A stretch of DNA of 64,000 bases from DASUAS01 sp963756895 (GTDB lineage Bacteria; Actinomycetota; Acidimicrobiia; IMCC26256; DASPTH01): assembly GCA_963756895.1 (NCBI GenBank), contig CAVWPI010000010.1, forward strand, positions 19,937 through 83,936. Direction: 5' to 3'. A model generated the notes under the pieces. It saw only the letters and a list, made by a program, of their open reading frames with translations, ran no database searches and was not told the DNA's origin. The translations under genes were made by a program, and so were the position numbers. Positions 1 to 9,205 of this stretch are shown in pieces (position 1 is the stretch's first letter; each line of letters starts with the position of its first letter).

Positions 1-1
1 C

Positions 2-1238
2 ATGTCGTACTCGGAACTCCCCGCCACTGAACCCGACGCGCCCGACAGCTTCGAGATCTTCAGCCTCGACCCCGAGTCGAGCCGTCACCCGCAGGGGATG
101 TACCGCACGCTGCGCGACAGCGGGCCGGTGCTCGCGCTCGACGGGATGGGGCACATCCTCACCACCAAGGAGGCGGCGCTCGAGGCGTTCCGCCAGCCCG
201 AGGTGTTCTCGTCGGCGGCGACCGTCGACGCCCTCGCGATGGGCTCGGTGCGCCCGCTGATCCCGCTGCAGATCGACCCGCCCGACCACGTGAAGTACCG
301 CAAGATCCTCGACCCGTTGTTCGCGCCCCGCCACATGGCCGCGCTCGAAGCGCCCGTCGCTGCGCTCGTCAACGACCTGATCGACGGGTTCGTCGACCGC
401 GGCGAGTGCGACTTCTCGGCCGAGTTCTCGGTGCCCCTGCCGTCGCAGGTGTTCCTCACGCTGCTCGGCCTGCCGCTCTCGGATCTCGACCTCTTCCAGA
501 AGATGAAGGACGGCATCATCCGGCCCGACCACGTCGTCGGCAAGCCCCGCGACCACGCCGACACGCTGGCGTACCAGAACGAGATCGGTGCCTCGATCTA
601 CGACTACTTCAACCACGTGCTCGACGAACGCGAGCTCGAGCGACGGGACGACCTGCTGAGCCGCTTTCTCGATGCCGAGGTCGACGGGCACCGCCTCACG
701 CGTGAGGACATCCTCGACATCTGCTTCCTCTTCTTCATCGCCGGGCTCGACACCGTCGAGCGCGTCCCTCGACTGCTTCTTCGGCTACCTGTGCGAACAC
801 CCCGAGCAGCGGTCGCAGCTGGTGGCCGACCCGTCGTTGGTGCCGTCGGCGGTCGAGGAGCTGCTGCGCTGGGAGACGCCGGTCGGCGGCATCATGCGCG
901 TCGCCACCGCCGACGCCGAGATCCTCGGCTGCCCGATCAAGCAGGGCGACACGGTGAGCATCAGCCTCGGTTCGGTCGACACCGACGAAGTCGCGCTCCC
1001 CGACGCCTACGAGGTGCGCTTCGACCGCGAGGTGAACCCGCACAACGCGTTCGGCGGCGGCGTGCACCGGTGCCTCGGCTCGCACCTGGCGCGCCTGGAG
1101 CTGCGGGTCGCGCTGCGCGAGTGGCACGCCCGGATCCCGGAGTACGCGGTGAAGGACGGACACGAGCTCGTGTACACCCCCGCGATCCGCTCGCTCGACA
1201 CCTTCCCCATGACGTTCGTCCCGGTCACGGCTCGCTGA
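2..1238 (+). CDS. Cytochrome P450 (one frameshift near 760)
   Basis: Heme-thiolate monooxygenase, about 411 aa once the frame is repaired, a normal length for a soluble bacterial P450. The N-terminal 250 residues read from the ATG at 2. The frame then breaks inside helix I, just after AGLDTV, and the second half continues in the third frame to 1238. Removing one base near 760 restores AGLDTVDASLDC. The downstream half holds the ExxR motif (EELLR, about residue 285) and the heme loop FGGGVHRCLG with its Cys ligand (about residue 350). Neighbours are CoA-ester degradation genes, so an oxygenation step on a lipid, steroid or terpenoid substrate is plausible; the substrate cannot be read from sequence. 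The 3' end overlaps the convergent coiled-coil gene by 14 bp. Identity is secure; whether the frameshift is biological is not. Confidence 0.85.
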
Positions 1239-1794
1239 CGGCCGGTCCGGAAGGTTCGGTGACCGGCTCGTCGGCCTCGTCGGTCTCGTCGGCATCGACG
1301 TCGTAGAGCGCGGTCGTACCTGCGTGCGGGGCTGCACCCGGGGCGTAGCCGCGGAAGCGCTCGGTCGCGCCGACCACCTCGCCACCGAGCTCGATGAGCC
1401 GCTGGAGCAGCTGCTCGCGGATCGTCGACAGCTCGTCGATCTCGCGCTGGATCGCGTCACGCTGCCGCGTCGCCTCGTCGATGGTGCGCTCCGCCTGATC
1501 GGAGGCGCCGCTGGTCGTGGCCTCGGCGTCGGTGCGGGCGCGCTCGCGGATCTCTTCGGCCTCTTCGGTCGCGAGCTGCAACATCGCCGCCAGCCGCTGC
1601 GAGATGCCCGCGGTGGTCGGTGACGACGCCAGCTCGCGGCGGCACTGCGCCAGCGCCGACTCCGCCCGGCCCGCGAGGTCCTCGGCCTGGACCCCCTGGG
1701 CTCGCAACCACGCGACGTATTCGTCGACCTCGGCGCGGTCGTAGCCCCGGAACGTGTGGGCGAATGCAGGCGGTTCCTGCTCCTTGATGTTCAT
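1225..1794 (-). CDS. DivIVA-like coiled-coil protein
   Basis: A 189-aa protein starting with ATG at 1794, preceded by GGAG about 7 nt upstream; longer in-frame extensions have no such site. Residues about 10-35 (HTFRGYDRAEVDEYVAWL) match the N-terminal membrane-curvature motif of DivIVA/Wag31-type proteins. They are followed by a long Ala/Glu/Arg-rich heptad region (about 40-145) typical of a dimeric coiled coil, and an acidic low-complexity tail rich in Asp, Glu and Thr. DivIVA relatives act at the cytoplasmic membrane in polar growth or septum placement. This one is shorter than Wag31 and lies outside a division cluster, so it may be an accessory paralogue. It is divergent from the NIPSNAP-like gene. 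Confidence 0.65.
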   Translation of the reverse strand: MNIKEQEPPAFAHTFRGYDRAEVDEYVAWLRAQGVQAEDLAGRAESALAQCRRELASSPTTAGISQRLAAMLQLATEEAEEIRERARTDAEATTSGASDQAERTIDEATRQRDAIQREIDELSTIREQLLQRLIELGGEVVGATERFRGYAPGAAPHAGTTALYDVDADETDEADEPVTEPSGPAVSEP

Positions 1795-1903
1795 GTCGTC
1801 ACTCCACGGGATGGGGTGGAACTGTCCCGCCTCGACAAGACCACTGGCTCGAGCTCGGTGCGTTGCTTGTGCCTGCCCGGCCATCACGTTACGTTGCGCC
1901 GCG

Positions 1904-2659
1904 ATGCCTCGCCGCCTGTATCTGCACGAGACCGTGAACATCATCGGTCAGGGCCAGTACGAGTACATGGAGCACCTCTGGAAGGACCCGGTGCTGCGCA
2001 TGCCCGACATGTTCGGGTTGCAGGGTTCGTTCTACGTGTGCGCGGCGGGCGGCGGGCACTGGCCCCAGGTCATCAACATCTGGGACGTCGGTTCGCGGGG
2101 CTGGAAGGGATGGGCCGCGAACGTCGACCGCATGAACCTGAAGCGGCGCAAGGCGTTCTACGGCGAGTGGTGGGACGAGGCGGCCAAGTGGCGCAGCGGC
2201 GGCTTCGACCGCCTGTGCGGAGCGGTGCCCGGCTGCCCCACCAGCGAGGAGCTCATGGCCGCGGCCGTCCGGGGCACCCTGTTCGTGCACGAGGTGCTCA
2301 CGGTGCGCCCGGGGACGGCGCTCGACTTCCTCGCCGCTGTTGCCGAGACCCGCGTCCCGCTCATGCGGGAGTACGGCCACGAGGTCACCGGCCTCTTCGA
2401 GGTGCAGTCGAACCAGCACGAGGTCGTGGTGGTCTGGGCCACCGACATCCCGTCGCAGGTGCGGCTGCGCCAGAACCGCGACGCGGCCCGCGGCCTGGAC
2501 GACGATGGCGAGGCCGACGACCGGCTCGTCGCGTGGGAGCGCACCGCGGCGGAGTTCGTCACCGGTGGCGACACCCACGTGATGACCCCGCTCCCGCGTA
2601 CCGTGTACGGGCCTCCCGACTGGGAGGACGCATCGCTCGAGGACTGGCTGGAGACGTAG
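1904..2659 (+). CDS. NIPSNAP-like tandem ferredoxin-fold protein
   Basis: A 251-aa soluble protein. The ATG at 1904 is chosen because conserved-looking sequence (RLYLHETVNI) begins at once. It contains two similar halves, each starting with a beta strand then a helix (LYLHETVNIIGQG..., about residue 4; LFVHEVLTVRPG..., about residue 128). Each half later has a hydrophobic strand ending in Trp (QVINIW; VVVVWA). This is the pattern of duplicated dimeric alpha/beta-barrel proteins such as NIPSNAP. No catalytic residues are recognisable. The next gene, an enoyl-CoA hydratase, starts 5 nt after the stop, so the two are probably co-transcribed and the protein may bind a CoA-pathway intermediate. 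The family assignment rests on fold pattern only. Confidence 0.5.
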   Translation: MPRRLYLHETVNIIGQGQYEYMEHLWKDPVLRMPDMFGLQGSFYVCAAGGGHWPQVINIWDVGSRGWKGWAANVDRMNLKRRKAFYGEWWDEAAKWRSGGFDRLCGAVPGCPTSEELMAAAVRGTLFVHEVLTVRPGTALDFLAAVAETRVPLMREYGHEVTGLFEVQSNQHEVVVVWATDIPSQVRLRQNRDAARGLDDDGEADDRLVAWERTAAEFVTGGDTHVMTPLPRTVYGPPDWEDASLEDWLET

Positions 2660-2664
2660 ACGAC

Positions 2665-3468
2665 ATGGCCATGAAGACCGAGTTCGAGACCCTCCTCTAC
2701 CGCGAGGAGAACGGGGTCGCGTACGTCACCCTCAACCGGCCCGACGTGCAGAACAGCTTCGACTACACGATGATCGACGAGCTGGCGGCGCTGTGGCAGG
2801 GGCTCCGTTCGCACGACCCCGTGCGGTGCGTCGTGCTCACCGGCGCCGGCGACCGGGCGTTCTGCACCGGCAACGACCGCAGCACGATCCCGTTCGACGT
2901 GAAGTGGGACCCGTACACCTACGACGACCCCGGCTTGACGATCGGCCCACGCGTCAACCGCATGTGGAAGCCGGTGATCGCCGCAGTGAACGGCACCGCC
3001 GCGGCCGGCGCGTTCTACCTCCTCGGTCAGGTCGACTTCATCATCGCCGCCGACCACGCCACGTTCGTCGAACCGCACGTCACCTACGCCATGCCGGCGG
3101 TGTACGAACCGATCGAGGCGCTGGCGAAGATGCCCTTCGGCGAGGCGATGCGCATGGCCCTGCTCGGTACGCACGAGCGCATGTCGGCGAAGCGAGCCCA
3201 CGAGATCGGGTTCGTCACCGAGGTCGTGCCGTTGGAAGAGCTGATGGACGCGGCCACGTGGGCGGCCGAGGCCATCGCCGCGCAGCCGCCGGCGGCGATC
3301 CAGTCGACCCTGCGCACGCTGTGGGCCGCGCGCGACATGTTCCCGTCGCAGGCCACTGCGCTCGGGAACACGTTCCTCCACCTCGGCATGGACGCCGACA
3401 AGGAGAACCTGAAGGAAGGCGAGGAGGCGTTCGCCAACCGCCCGCGCACCAAGCCGCGGGTTCGCTGA
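2665..3468 (+). CDS. Enoyl-CoA hydratase/isomerase family protein
   Basis: A 267-aa crotonase-fold protein with ATG at 2665, directly after the NIPSNAP-like gene. The oxyanion-hole segments are visible: ADRAFCTGND-type sequence near residue 70 and NGTAAAGAFYLLG near residue 112. The usual second-site Glu region reads FVEPHVTYAMPAVYEP. Members hydrate or isomerise enoyl-CoA thioesters in beta-oxidation; some are retro-aldolases or dehalogenases. The GAFYLLG segment replaces the commoner GGG.EL, so the substrate may be unusual. It probably forms a two-gene operon with its upstream neighbour and ends 16 nt from the convergent SDR. Confidence 0.85.
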   Translation: MAMKTEFETLLYREENGVAYVTLNRPDVQNSFDYTMIDELAALWQGLRSHDPVRCVVLTGAGDRAFCTGNDRSTIPFDVKWDPYTYDDPGLTIGPRVNRMWKPVIAAVNGTAAAGAFYLLGQVDFIIAADHATFVEPHVTYAMPAVYEPIEALAKMPFGEAMRMALLGTHERMSAKRAHEIGFVTEVVPLEELMDAATWAAEAIAAQPPAAIQSTLRTLWAARDMFPSQATALGNTFLHLGMDADKENLKEGEEAFANRPRTKPRVR

Positions 3469-3484
3469 ATCGAGGAAGCGCTCG

Positions 3485-4291
3485 CTACTGCTGCGCGAGC
3501 TGCACCTCGGCCAGGAGCTCGTTGACCGCGTCGGCCGACATCATCGGCCCCGGCGGCACGATGGTGAGCTCGGGGATGGTGAGCTTCGGGTGCGCGAGCA
3601 ACATGGCGACGAACTCGGCGATGGTGCGACCGAGGTCGTCGGACTCCATATGGTTCTGGTAGATCACACCCGCGGCGAGCCACTTCGGGAACAGCGCGCC
3701 GGCGTGCTCGGCGTCGAAGTCGCGGGCGAAGTCGGTGCCGAGCGTGTCGCCGACCGCCATGCACACGAACCGCTTGTCGGGGCGCTCCATGCGCCACGAC
3801 CGCACCGTGCGGTCGAGCGCGGCCTTGCTCGCGCCGTAGGACGCGAGGCCGTGGTGACCGCCGCCGACCGTGATCGACGACAGGAAGATGATCGGACCGT
3901 TCTCGGGGATGTGGTCGAGCGCGGCCTGCGCCACGAGCGCCGGCGCGATGGCATTGGTGGCGATGACGTCCTGCCACGTGTCGGCCGACACCTCGTCGAG
4001 CGGCGCCAGCGGTGACACCGCGGTGGAGAACACCAGCGCGTCGATCCCGCCCATGGCCTCGACCGCTTCACCCACGATGCCCGAGCAGCGCTCGGGGTCG
4101 CGCACGTCGGCGGCGATGCCGGTGCCCGTGCCGGCGGTGGCGACGACTTCCTCGAGCTTGTCCTCGCTGCGCCCGACGACCGTGATGTCGGCACCCGCGC
4201 TCGCCGCCGCGATGGCGGTGCTGCGCCCGATGCCCGACGAGCCGCCGACGATCAACAGCTTCTGGCCCTTCAGGTCGATGGCGACGCTCAC
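3485..4291 (-). CDS. SDR family oxidoreductase
   Basis: A 268-aa short-chain dehydrogenase. The GTG start at 4291 overlaps the thiolase stop (GTGA), which decides the start and implies translational coupling. The Rossmann motif is GGSSGIGR (about residues 13-20). The NNAG element is replaced by FSTAVSP, and the active site has Ser in SSITV and YGASK (Y-x-x-x-K) near residues 145-160. The C-terminal part carries a long substrate segment. Such enzymes oxidise or reduce 3-hydroxyacyl-CoA or alicyclic hydroxyls with NAD(P)H. Pairing with a thiolase suggests the hydroxyacyl dehydrogenation step before thiolysis, which is inference. Confidence 0.85.
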   Translation of the reverse strand: MSVAIDLKGQKLLIVGGSSGIGRSTAIAAASAGADITVVGRSEDKLEEVVATAGTGTGIAADVRDPERCSGIVGEAVEAMGGIDALVFSTAVSPLAPLDEVSADTWQDVIATNAIAPALVAQAALDHIPENGPIIFLSSITVGGGHHGLASYGASKAALDRTVRSWRMERPDKRFVCMAVGDTLGTDFARDFDAEHAGALFPKWLAAGVIYQNHMESDDLGRTIAEFVAMLLAHPKLTIPELTIVPPGPMMSADAVNELLAEVQLAQQ

Positions 4292-5457
4292 AAGGCCTCG
4301 ATGATCAGCGCCGAGCCCATGCCGCCGCCCGCGCACATGGCGAGGAGACCATGCGTCTTCCCGCGCCGACGCAGCTCGTGGGCCATGGTGACGACCATGC
4401 GGGCGCCCGTCGCCGCGATCGGGTGACCGAGGCTGCACCCGCTGCCGTTCACGTTCACGATCGTCGGGTCGAAGCCGAAGGTGCGGATCGCGGCGACCGG
4501 CACCGAGCAGAACGCCTCGTTGATCTCGACCAGGTCGATGTCCTCGACGGTGAGACCGGCGCGCTGGAGCGCCTTCGGGATCGCCACCGTCGGGCCCATG
4601 CCGGTGCGCGCGGGCTCGACGCCCGCGTTGGCCCACGACACCACGCGCGCCAGCGGGCGGAGCCCGTGCGCGTCGGCGAAGGCGCCGCTGGTGAGCACGA
4701 GCGCGGCGGCGGCGTCGTTGATGCCCGACGCGTTGCCCGCAGTGACCGTCGGGTTGTCGAGCTCGGGGTGGATGGGCTTGAGCTCGGCCAGCGTCTCCAC
4801 GGTCACGCCCCGGCGGGGGTGCTCGTCGACCTCGAACCTGCGGGCCATGCCCTCACGGTCGAGGTACTCGACCGCCACGATCTCCTCCTCGAAGGCGCCC
4901 GAATCGATCGAGGCGATCGCCTGGCCCTGGCTGTACGCCGCCCACTCGTCGACGTCGCGCCGGGTGAGACCCATCTCGCGGGCCGTGTTCTCACCCACGG
5001 TGATCGACATGTCGAACGCCGGCACGTCGGGCGTCTCGGGGTGGCTCGGCGACATCCACATCTGCGGCTCGCCGCCGGGCTGCGCCATCCACGACTGCGG
5101 AGCCGAGCTCGAGCTCTGCGTGCCGCCGGCGACGACAACCGTGTCCATGTCGGCCTTGATGCTGCCGGCCGCGAGCTGCACCGCGCTCAACCCCGACGCA
5201 CAGTGCCGGTTGTCGGCGATGCCGGCCACATCGGCGAGACCGAGGACCACCGCGGTGTGGCGGGCGATGTCGCCCCCGCCGTAGAGCGACTCACCCAGGA
5301 CGATGTCGTCGATGTCGGCGGCGTCGATGCCCGAGCGCGAGACGGCCTCCCCCACCGCGATCTCGGCGAGGCGGAAGGCGTCGACATCGACGAGCGATCC
5401 CTTGCGAGCCCGCCCGATGGGGGTGCGGGCGGCGGCGACGATGACTGCTTCGGTCAC
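4288..5457 (-). CDS. Acetyl-CoA C-acyltransferase (thiolase)
   Basis: A 389-aa thiolase starting with GTG at 5457, with GAGGAG six nt upstream. The acylated Cys lies in NRHCASGLSA (about residue 87). The catalytic His/Asn region is NEAFC (about 312), then GSGCSLGHPIAATG (about 341), with the second Cys in MCAGGGMGSA near the C-terminus. Length and motif order match FadA/acetyl-CoA acyltransferases, which cleave 3-ketoacyl-CoA with CoA. The residue before the GHP loop is Cys rather than the usual Ala, a small deviation. The stop is shared with the next SDR start (4-bp overlap). MMPL lies 70 bp upstream on the same strand. Confidence 0.92.
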   Translation of the reverse strand: MTEAVIVAAARTPIGRARKGSLVDVDAFRLAEIAVGEAVSRSGIDAADIDDIVLGESLYGGGDIARHTAVVLGLADVAGIADNRHCASGLSAVQLAAGSIKADMDTVVVAGGTQSSSSAPQSWMAQPGGEPQMWMSPSHPETPDVPAFDMSITVGENTAREMGLTRRDVDEWAAYSQGQAIASIDSGAFEEEIVAVEYLDREGMARRFEVDEHPRRGVTVETLAELKPIHPELDNPTVTAGNASGINDAAAALVLTSGAFADAHGLRPLARVVSWANAGVEPARTGMGPTVAIPKALQRAGLTVEDIDLVEINEAFCSVPVAAIRTFGFDPTIVNVNGSGCSLGHPIAATGARMVVTMAHELRRRGKTHGLLAMCAGGGMGSALIIEAL

Positions 5458-5527
5458 GCTGGCTCCTCGAGTGCGCGAACAGGGTGGCCAGCCACTGTAA
5501 CGCCGGCCGTCGTTCGGGTGCCCGTGC

Positions 5528-7729
5528 TCAGGCGCCCGAGACCGAAGCCGGCTCCTCGGCCGTGAGCCGCGCCAGCTCCTCGTCGACGTCGGGTCCGGCC
5601 TCGACGTGGAGGCGCGGGATGATGCGATCGAGCCACCGCGGGAACCACCAGTTCCGGTCGCCCAGGAGCTCCATGGTCGCCGGCACCAACACCATGCGCA
5701 CGACGGTGGCGTCCACCAGGATCGCGGTCGCCAAGCCGAGGCCGAACAGCTTCACGGTGGTGGCGTCGCCGAGGATGAAGCTGCCGAACACGCAGACCAT
5801 GATCAGCGCGGCCGCGGTGATGACCCTGGCGGTCGACGCCAGGCCGTCGGCCACCGCGACGGCGTTGTCGCCGGTGCGGTCGTACTCCTCGCGGATGCGA
5901 GAGAGCAGGAAGACCTCGTAGTCCATGGAGAGCCCGAAGAGGATGGCGAACATCATCATCGGGATGAAGGGCGCGATGGGCCCGGTCTGCTCGACGCCGA
6001 GGATGCCGTTCCCCCATCCCCACTCGAACACCGCGACGACCACGCCGTACGCGGCGCCGATCGACAGCAGGTTCATGATCACGGCCTTCAGCGGGACCAG
6101 GAGGCTGCGGAACACGGCCATCAGCAGGAGGAAGCTGAGCACGAGCACCGCGCCGATGAAGATCGGCAGGCGCGCCGCCAGTCGTTCCGACACGTCGATG
6201 CTCGACGCGGTGAGGCCGCCCACGTGCACCTGCACGTCGGAACCACGCAGCGCGGCGGGGATGACGTCGTCGCGCAGGGTGGCGACGAGGTCGGTGGTGG
6301 CGACCGACTGCGGCGAGCTCTTCGGGATCACGCGGATGACCGCCGCATCACCCGACGGGCTGAGGGTCGGTCCGACGACGGCGGCGACGTCGGGCGTCTG
6401 CTGCAGGCGCGTGGCCAAGCCTTCGAGAGTTGAGGCCGTGTCGGCCCCCTTCGGGAACTCGGCCGCCAACGCCAGCGGGCCGTTGAAGCCGGCGCCGAAG
6501 CCCTCGGCCACGAGGTCGTAGGCCTGGCGCGACGTGTCGGCCTTCGGGTTGCCACCCGCGTCGGGGAACGCGAGGCGCATCGACAGCAACGGGATCGCGA
6601 GCAGCAGCAGGAACGCGAGGCCCGCGATGGCGGCGGGCCACGGACGACGTTGCACCACGCGGCTCCACCGGTACCACATCGTCTGCTCGATCGGCTTCGG
6701 CTCCTTGCGGCGGCGCACCGAGAAGCGGTCGATGGTCCGCCCGGCGAACCCGAGCAATGCGGGGAGCAGGGTGATCGACGCCAGCATCACGACGGCGACC
6801 GTCACCGACGTGCCGACCGCCATGCCGTTCACGAAGTCGACGCCCATCAGGAACAGACCGAGCAGCGAGATCACCACGGTGGTGCCGGCGAACACCACCG
6901 CCCGACCCGCGGTGTCGATGGCGCGGACGACGGCGTGCTCGGGCCGGAGCCCTTCGTCGAGACCCTGGCGGTACCGGGTGACGATGAACAACGCGTAGTC
7001 GATGCCGACGCCGATGCCGATCATCGACGCCAGCTGGGTGGCGAAGTCGGGCGTCGCGATCGTGTGGCTCAGCAGCTGCACGAGGCCGAGCCCGATGCCG
7101 ATGCCGAACAGCGCGACCAGGATCGGGAGCCCCATCGCGAGCAGCGAACCGAACGCCACCAGCAGGATGACGATGGCGGCGAGGATGCCGATGAGCTCGG
7201 CCGGTCCGATGCCGCCCTGCTCCTGGAACATGCGCCCGCCGAGCGCGATCCTGACGCCGCCGCCCGCGGCGTCGCTCTTCAGCTCACGGATGTGTTCGAT
7301 GGTGGCGTCGGGGATCTTCGAGGCCACGCGGTCGAACTGCACGGTGGCGTAGGCGATGTCGCCGCTCCGGGCGACCTGGCTGCCACCGTCGGCCGAGTAG
7401 GGACTCTCCACGGCGGTGACCCCGGGAACCTCGGCGACGTCGGCGAAGAGCTGCTCCATCCGGGCCTGCACCGCCGCGTCCTGCACGCCGCCGCCCTCCG
7501 ACCCGGTGTGGGCGAAGACGATCTGGCCCTCGTCGCCGGCCCGGGCCGGGAACCGGGTCTCGAGGAGTGCCGAGGCCCGGGACGACTCGGTGTCGGTCAG
7601 GGAGAACCCCTGGGAGAACGATGCGCCGACGTCGGAACCGATCACGCTGACCGCGACCAGGGCGACGATCCACAGCACCACGACGCTCCGGCGTCGCCGG
7701 TAGCACCAGGCGGCGAGTCGTTGCAGCAT
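5528..7729 (-). CDS. MMPL family RND transporter
   Basis: A 733-aa inner-membrane protein. The ATG at 7729 is chosen because GGAGG lies 6 nt upstream; an extra 10 codons could be read. One membrane helix (about 20-40) precedes a large extracytoplasmic domain, then a helix bundle containing IGVGIDYALFIVTRYRQ. This repeats as a second extracytoplasmic loop and a bundle with FGLSMDYEVFLLSRIREEY. This internal duplication is the MMPL/RND architecture, proton-driven export of lipids or hydrophobic compounds. The divergent MarR gene and the palindrome between them point to ligand-induced derepression. In a degradation cluster it may export a toxic lipid or surface glycolipid; the cargo is unknown. 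Confidence 0.92.
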   Translation of the reverse strand: MLQRLAAWCYRRRRSVVVLWIVALVAVSVIGSDVGASFSQGFSLTDTESSRASALLETRFPARAGDEGQIVFAHTGSEGGGVQDAAVQARMEQLFADVAEVPGVTAVESPYSADGGSQVARSGDIAYATVQFDRVASKIPDATIEHIRELKSDAAGGGVRIALGGRMFQEQGGIGPAELIGILAAIVILLVAFGSLLAMGLPILVALFGIGIGLGLVQLLSHTIATPDFATQLASMIGIGVGIDYALFIVTRYRQGLDEGLRPEHAVVRAIDTAGRAVVFAGTTVVISLLGLFLMGVDFVNGMAVGTSVTVAVVMLASITLLPALLGFAGRTIDRFSVRRRKEPKPIEQTMWYRWSRVVQRRPWPAAIAGLAFLLLLAIPLLSMRLAFPDAGGNPKADTSRQAYDLVAEGFGAGFNGPLALAAEFPKGADTASTLEGLATRLQQTPDVAAVVGPTLSPSGDAAVIRVIPKSSPQSVATTDLVATLRDDVIPAALRGSDVQVHVGGLTASSIDVSERLAARLPIFIGAVLVLSFLLLMAVFRSLLVPLKAVIMNLLSIGAAYGVVVAVFEWGWGNGILGVEQTGPIAPFIPMMMFAILFGLSMDYEVFLLSRIREEYDRTGDNAVAVADGLASTARVITAAALIMVCVFGSFILGDATTVKLFGLGLATAILVDATVVRMVLVPATMELLGDRNWWFPRWLDRIIPRLHVEAGPDVDEELARLTAEEPASVSGA

Positions 7730-7779
7730 GCCGTTCCTCCCTCGACCGTCTCTGAGCACCTACAATAAACGTGAGCAAG

Positions 7780-7790
7780 CCAATCATTGG
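7780..7790. promoter_or_regulatory. Palindromic operator between mmpL and marR
   Basis: CCAATCATTGG is a perfect inverted repeat (5-bp arms, 1-bp centre) in the 96-bp intergenic region between the divergent MMPL and MarR starts. Further half-sites follow (TTTGCCCAACCATTGACC). The segment is much richer in A and T than its surroundings, as expected for a promoter, and the position suits a MarR dimer repressing both genes. Function is inferred from position and symmetry. Confidence 0.6.
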
Positions 7791-7825
7791 TTTGCCCAAC
7801 CATTGACCGTAGCACAGGAGTCGAC

Positions 7826-8277
7826 GTGGCCCGAAGCGGGGGGACGAAGTCGAGAGCGAGGCGATCTCGCGCGACGTGCTGCGCCACCTCATGGGCGTCA
7901 TGCACGCCATGAAGGACCACGTCGCCACCCTGGCCGCGACCCTCGATCTCACGCCGTCCCAGCTCGCCGCGCTCAGCCACCTCGACGTCCCGCGCTCGCA
8001 GCGCGAACTCGCAGAATCGCTGCACTTCGACGCCTCCAACATCACCGACATCGTCGATCGGCTCGAGGCGCGAGGCCTGGTCGTGCGCACCGTCGACCCC
8101 GATGACCGTCGCATCCGTCGGATCGTGCGCACCCCCGAGGGAGAGGTGCTCCGCCGCCGCGCCCTCGACGAGGCGCTGGCCACCGCGCCGACGGTCGCGC
8201 CGCTCAGCGCGAGCGAGCAGCGCACGCTCTGCGAACTGCTCGGGAAGATCGCCGAACCGGTCGAGCTCCCCTTCTGA
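7826..8277 (+). CDS. MarR family transcriptional regulator (frameshift in a G run)
   Basis: About 150 aa after repair. The winged helix is clear: LTPSQLAALSHLD, then SQRELAESLHFDASNITDIVDRLEARGLV and a wing with DPDDRRIRRIV, followed by a dimerisation helix. The uninterrupted frame has only a GTG at 7876, which would cut off helix 1. GTG at 7826 has AGGAG five nt upstream, and adding one G to the six-G run at 7838-7843 joins it in frame (MARSGGDEVESEAISRDV). I therefore place the start at 7826 and treat the run as one base short. It is divergent from the MMPL gene and probably its repressor. Confidence 0.8.
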
Positions 8278-8284
8278 CGCGTGC

Positions 8285-8920
8285 CTACGACCAGAGACTG
8301 GTGAGCTCGTCGGTGGTCGTGATCTTGGCGACCAGCGACAACGTGTTCTTGATGATCACGTCGGTGTAGTCCACCGGATAGCCGGTGATCGCGTCGCGCG
8401 GGATCACCACGTTGAACCCGAAGTTGACGCAGTCGAGCGTGGCGTTCGGGATCGCGACGTTGGTCGACACGCCCGCGATCACCACGGTCTTCGCGCCGAG
8501 GTTGCGGAGCAGGGTGGGTACGTCGGTGCCGTTCACCGGCGACAGGCCGCCGATGCGGATGGAGTACACGTCGCTGTCGGCGGTCTCGATGCCGTCCATC
8601 AGCTCGGTGCCGGGACCGCCGGGGATCATCGGGTTGGGCGACGCATCAGCACCGTCGCCCTTGGATCGCGTGCCCTGGAAGAGCGGCGCGTTGGTGCTGG
8701 CGCCACGACGATCGGCGCGGGTCGCCGCGATGCAGTGCAGCACGCCGCACCCGGCGGCCCGCCCGGTCGTGACCAGCCGGTTCACGTTCTCGACCAGACC
8801 GATGGTCGTGGCCGACTCGGCCAGCGCGGGCAGGAGGCTGAGGTCGCCGATGACGCCCCTCTGGCACTCCTGCGTGAGGACGACGGTCGATTCGGGCACC
8901 ACGAGGTCGGCCAGCTGCAT
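8285..8920 (-). CDS. Isochorismatase-fold (cysteine hydrolase-like) protein
   Basis: A 211-aa protein. It shows the fold's opening strand, VVLTQECQRGVIG, where true hydrolases have a VxDMQ motif, and the late segment IAGVSTNVAIPNATLDC. In active cysteine hydrolases the nucleophile Cys sits between two small hydrophobic residues after TN/TD; here that position reads Ala. Either catalysis differs or the protein binds without hydrolysing. The C-terminus is VNFGFNVVIPRDAITG followed by a helix. It is convergent with marR (7-bp gap) and lies 30 bp downstream of the small ORF after terC, so it may be in that transcript. Fold is confident, activity is not. Confidence 0.7.
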   Translation of the reverse strand: MQLADLVVPESTVVLTQECQRGVIGDLSLLPALAESATTIGLVENVNRLVTTGRAAGCGVLHCIAATRADRRGASTNAPLFQGTRSKGDGADASPNPMIPGGPGTELMDGIETADSDVYSIRIGGLSPVNGTDVPTLLRNLGAKTVVIAGVSTNVAIPNATLDCVNFGFNVVIPRDAITGYPVDYTDVIIKNTLSLVAKITTTDELTSLWS

Positions 8921-8950
8921 GGCCGCACCGTATCTCGGATGGAGGAGGCC

Positions 8951-9205
8951 CTACAGCTCGAGCAGCGCCTGCTGGACGGGCGTGTCGGCGTCGTCGGCGG
9001 GGTGCTCCACCACCGCGATGACCCGGGCCTGCATGAACCGGGCCGTCCGCACCACCTCGCCCGTGCGGGTCACCTCCGTGACCTCGACGACACCGCGGCC
9101 GGTCGTGGTCTCGACCCGGCGTCCGGCGCGCGTCGCCACGACGTCGTAGGTACGGGTCTCTCCCCCGCCGAGCTCCACCACGACTTCGACTCGATCACCC
9201 TTCAC
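8951..9205 (-). CDS. Small hypothetical protein downstream of terC
   Basis: An 84-aa protein from GTG at 9205, overlapping the terC stop by 11 bp. It is mostly beta: VEVVVELGGGETRTYDVVATRAGRRVETTTGRGVV in pieces, then a helix and an acidic C-terminus. No Cys, membrane segment or known motif is seen. Tight coupling to terC suggests co-expression under the upstream riboswitch. Starts further upstream lie inside terC. Function unknown. Confidence 0.5.
   Translation of the reverse strand: MKGDRVEVVVELGGGETRTYDVVATRAGRRVETTTGRGVVEVTEVTRTGEVVRTARFMQARVIAVVEHPADDADTPVQQALLEL

Noticed and set aside
735..1460. Long minus-strand ORF opposite the P450
   Set aside because: Low-complexity Arg/Ala/Val translation with no motifs, a typical GC-rich shadow of the real gene; many similar ones occur throughout.
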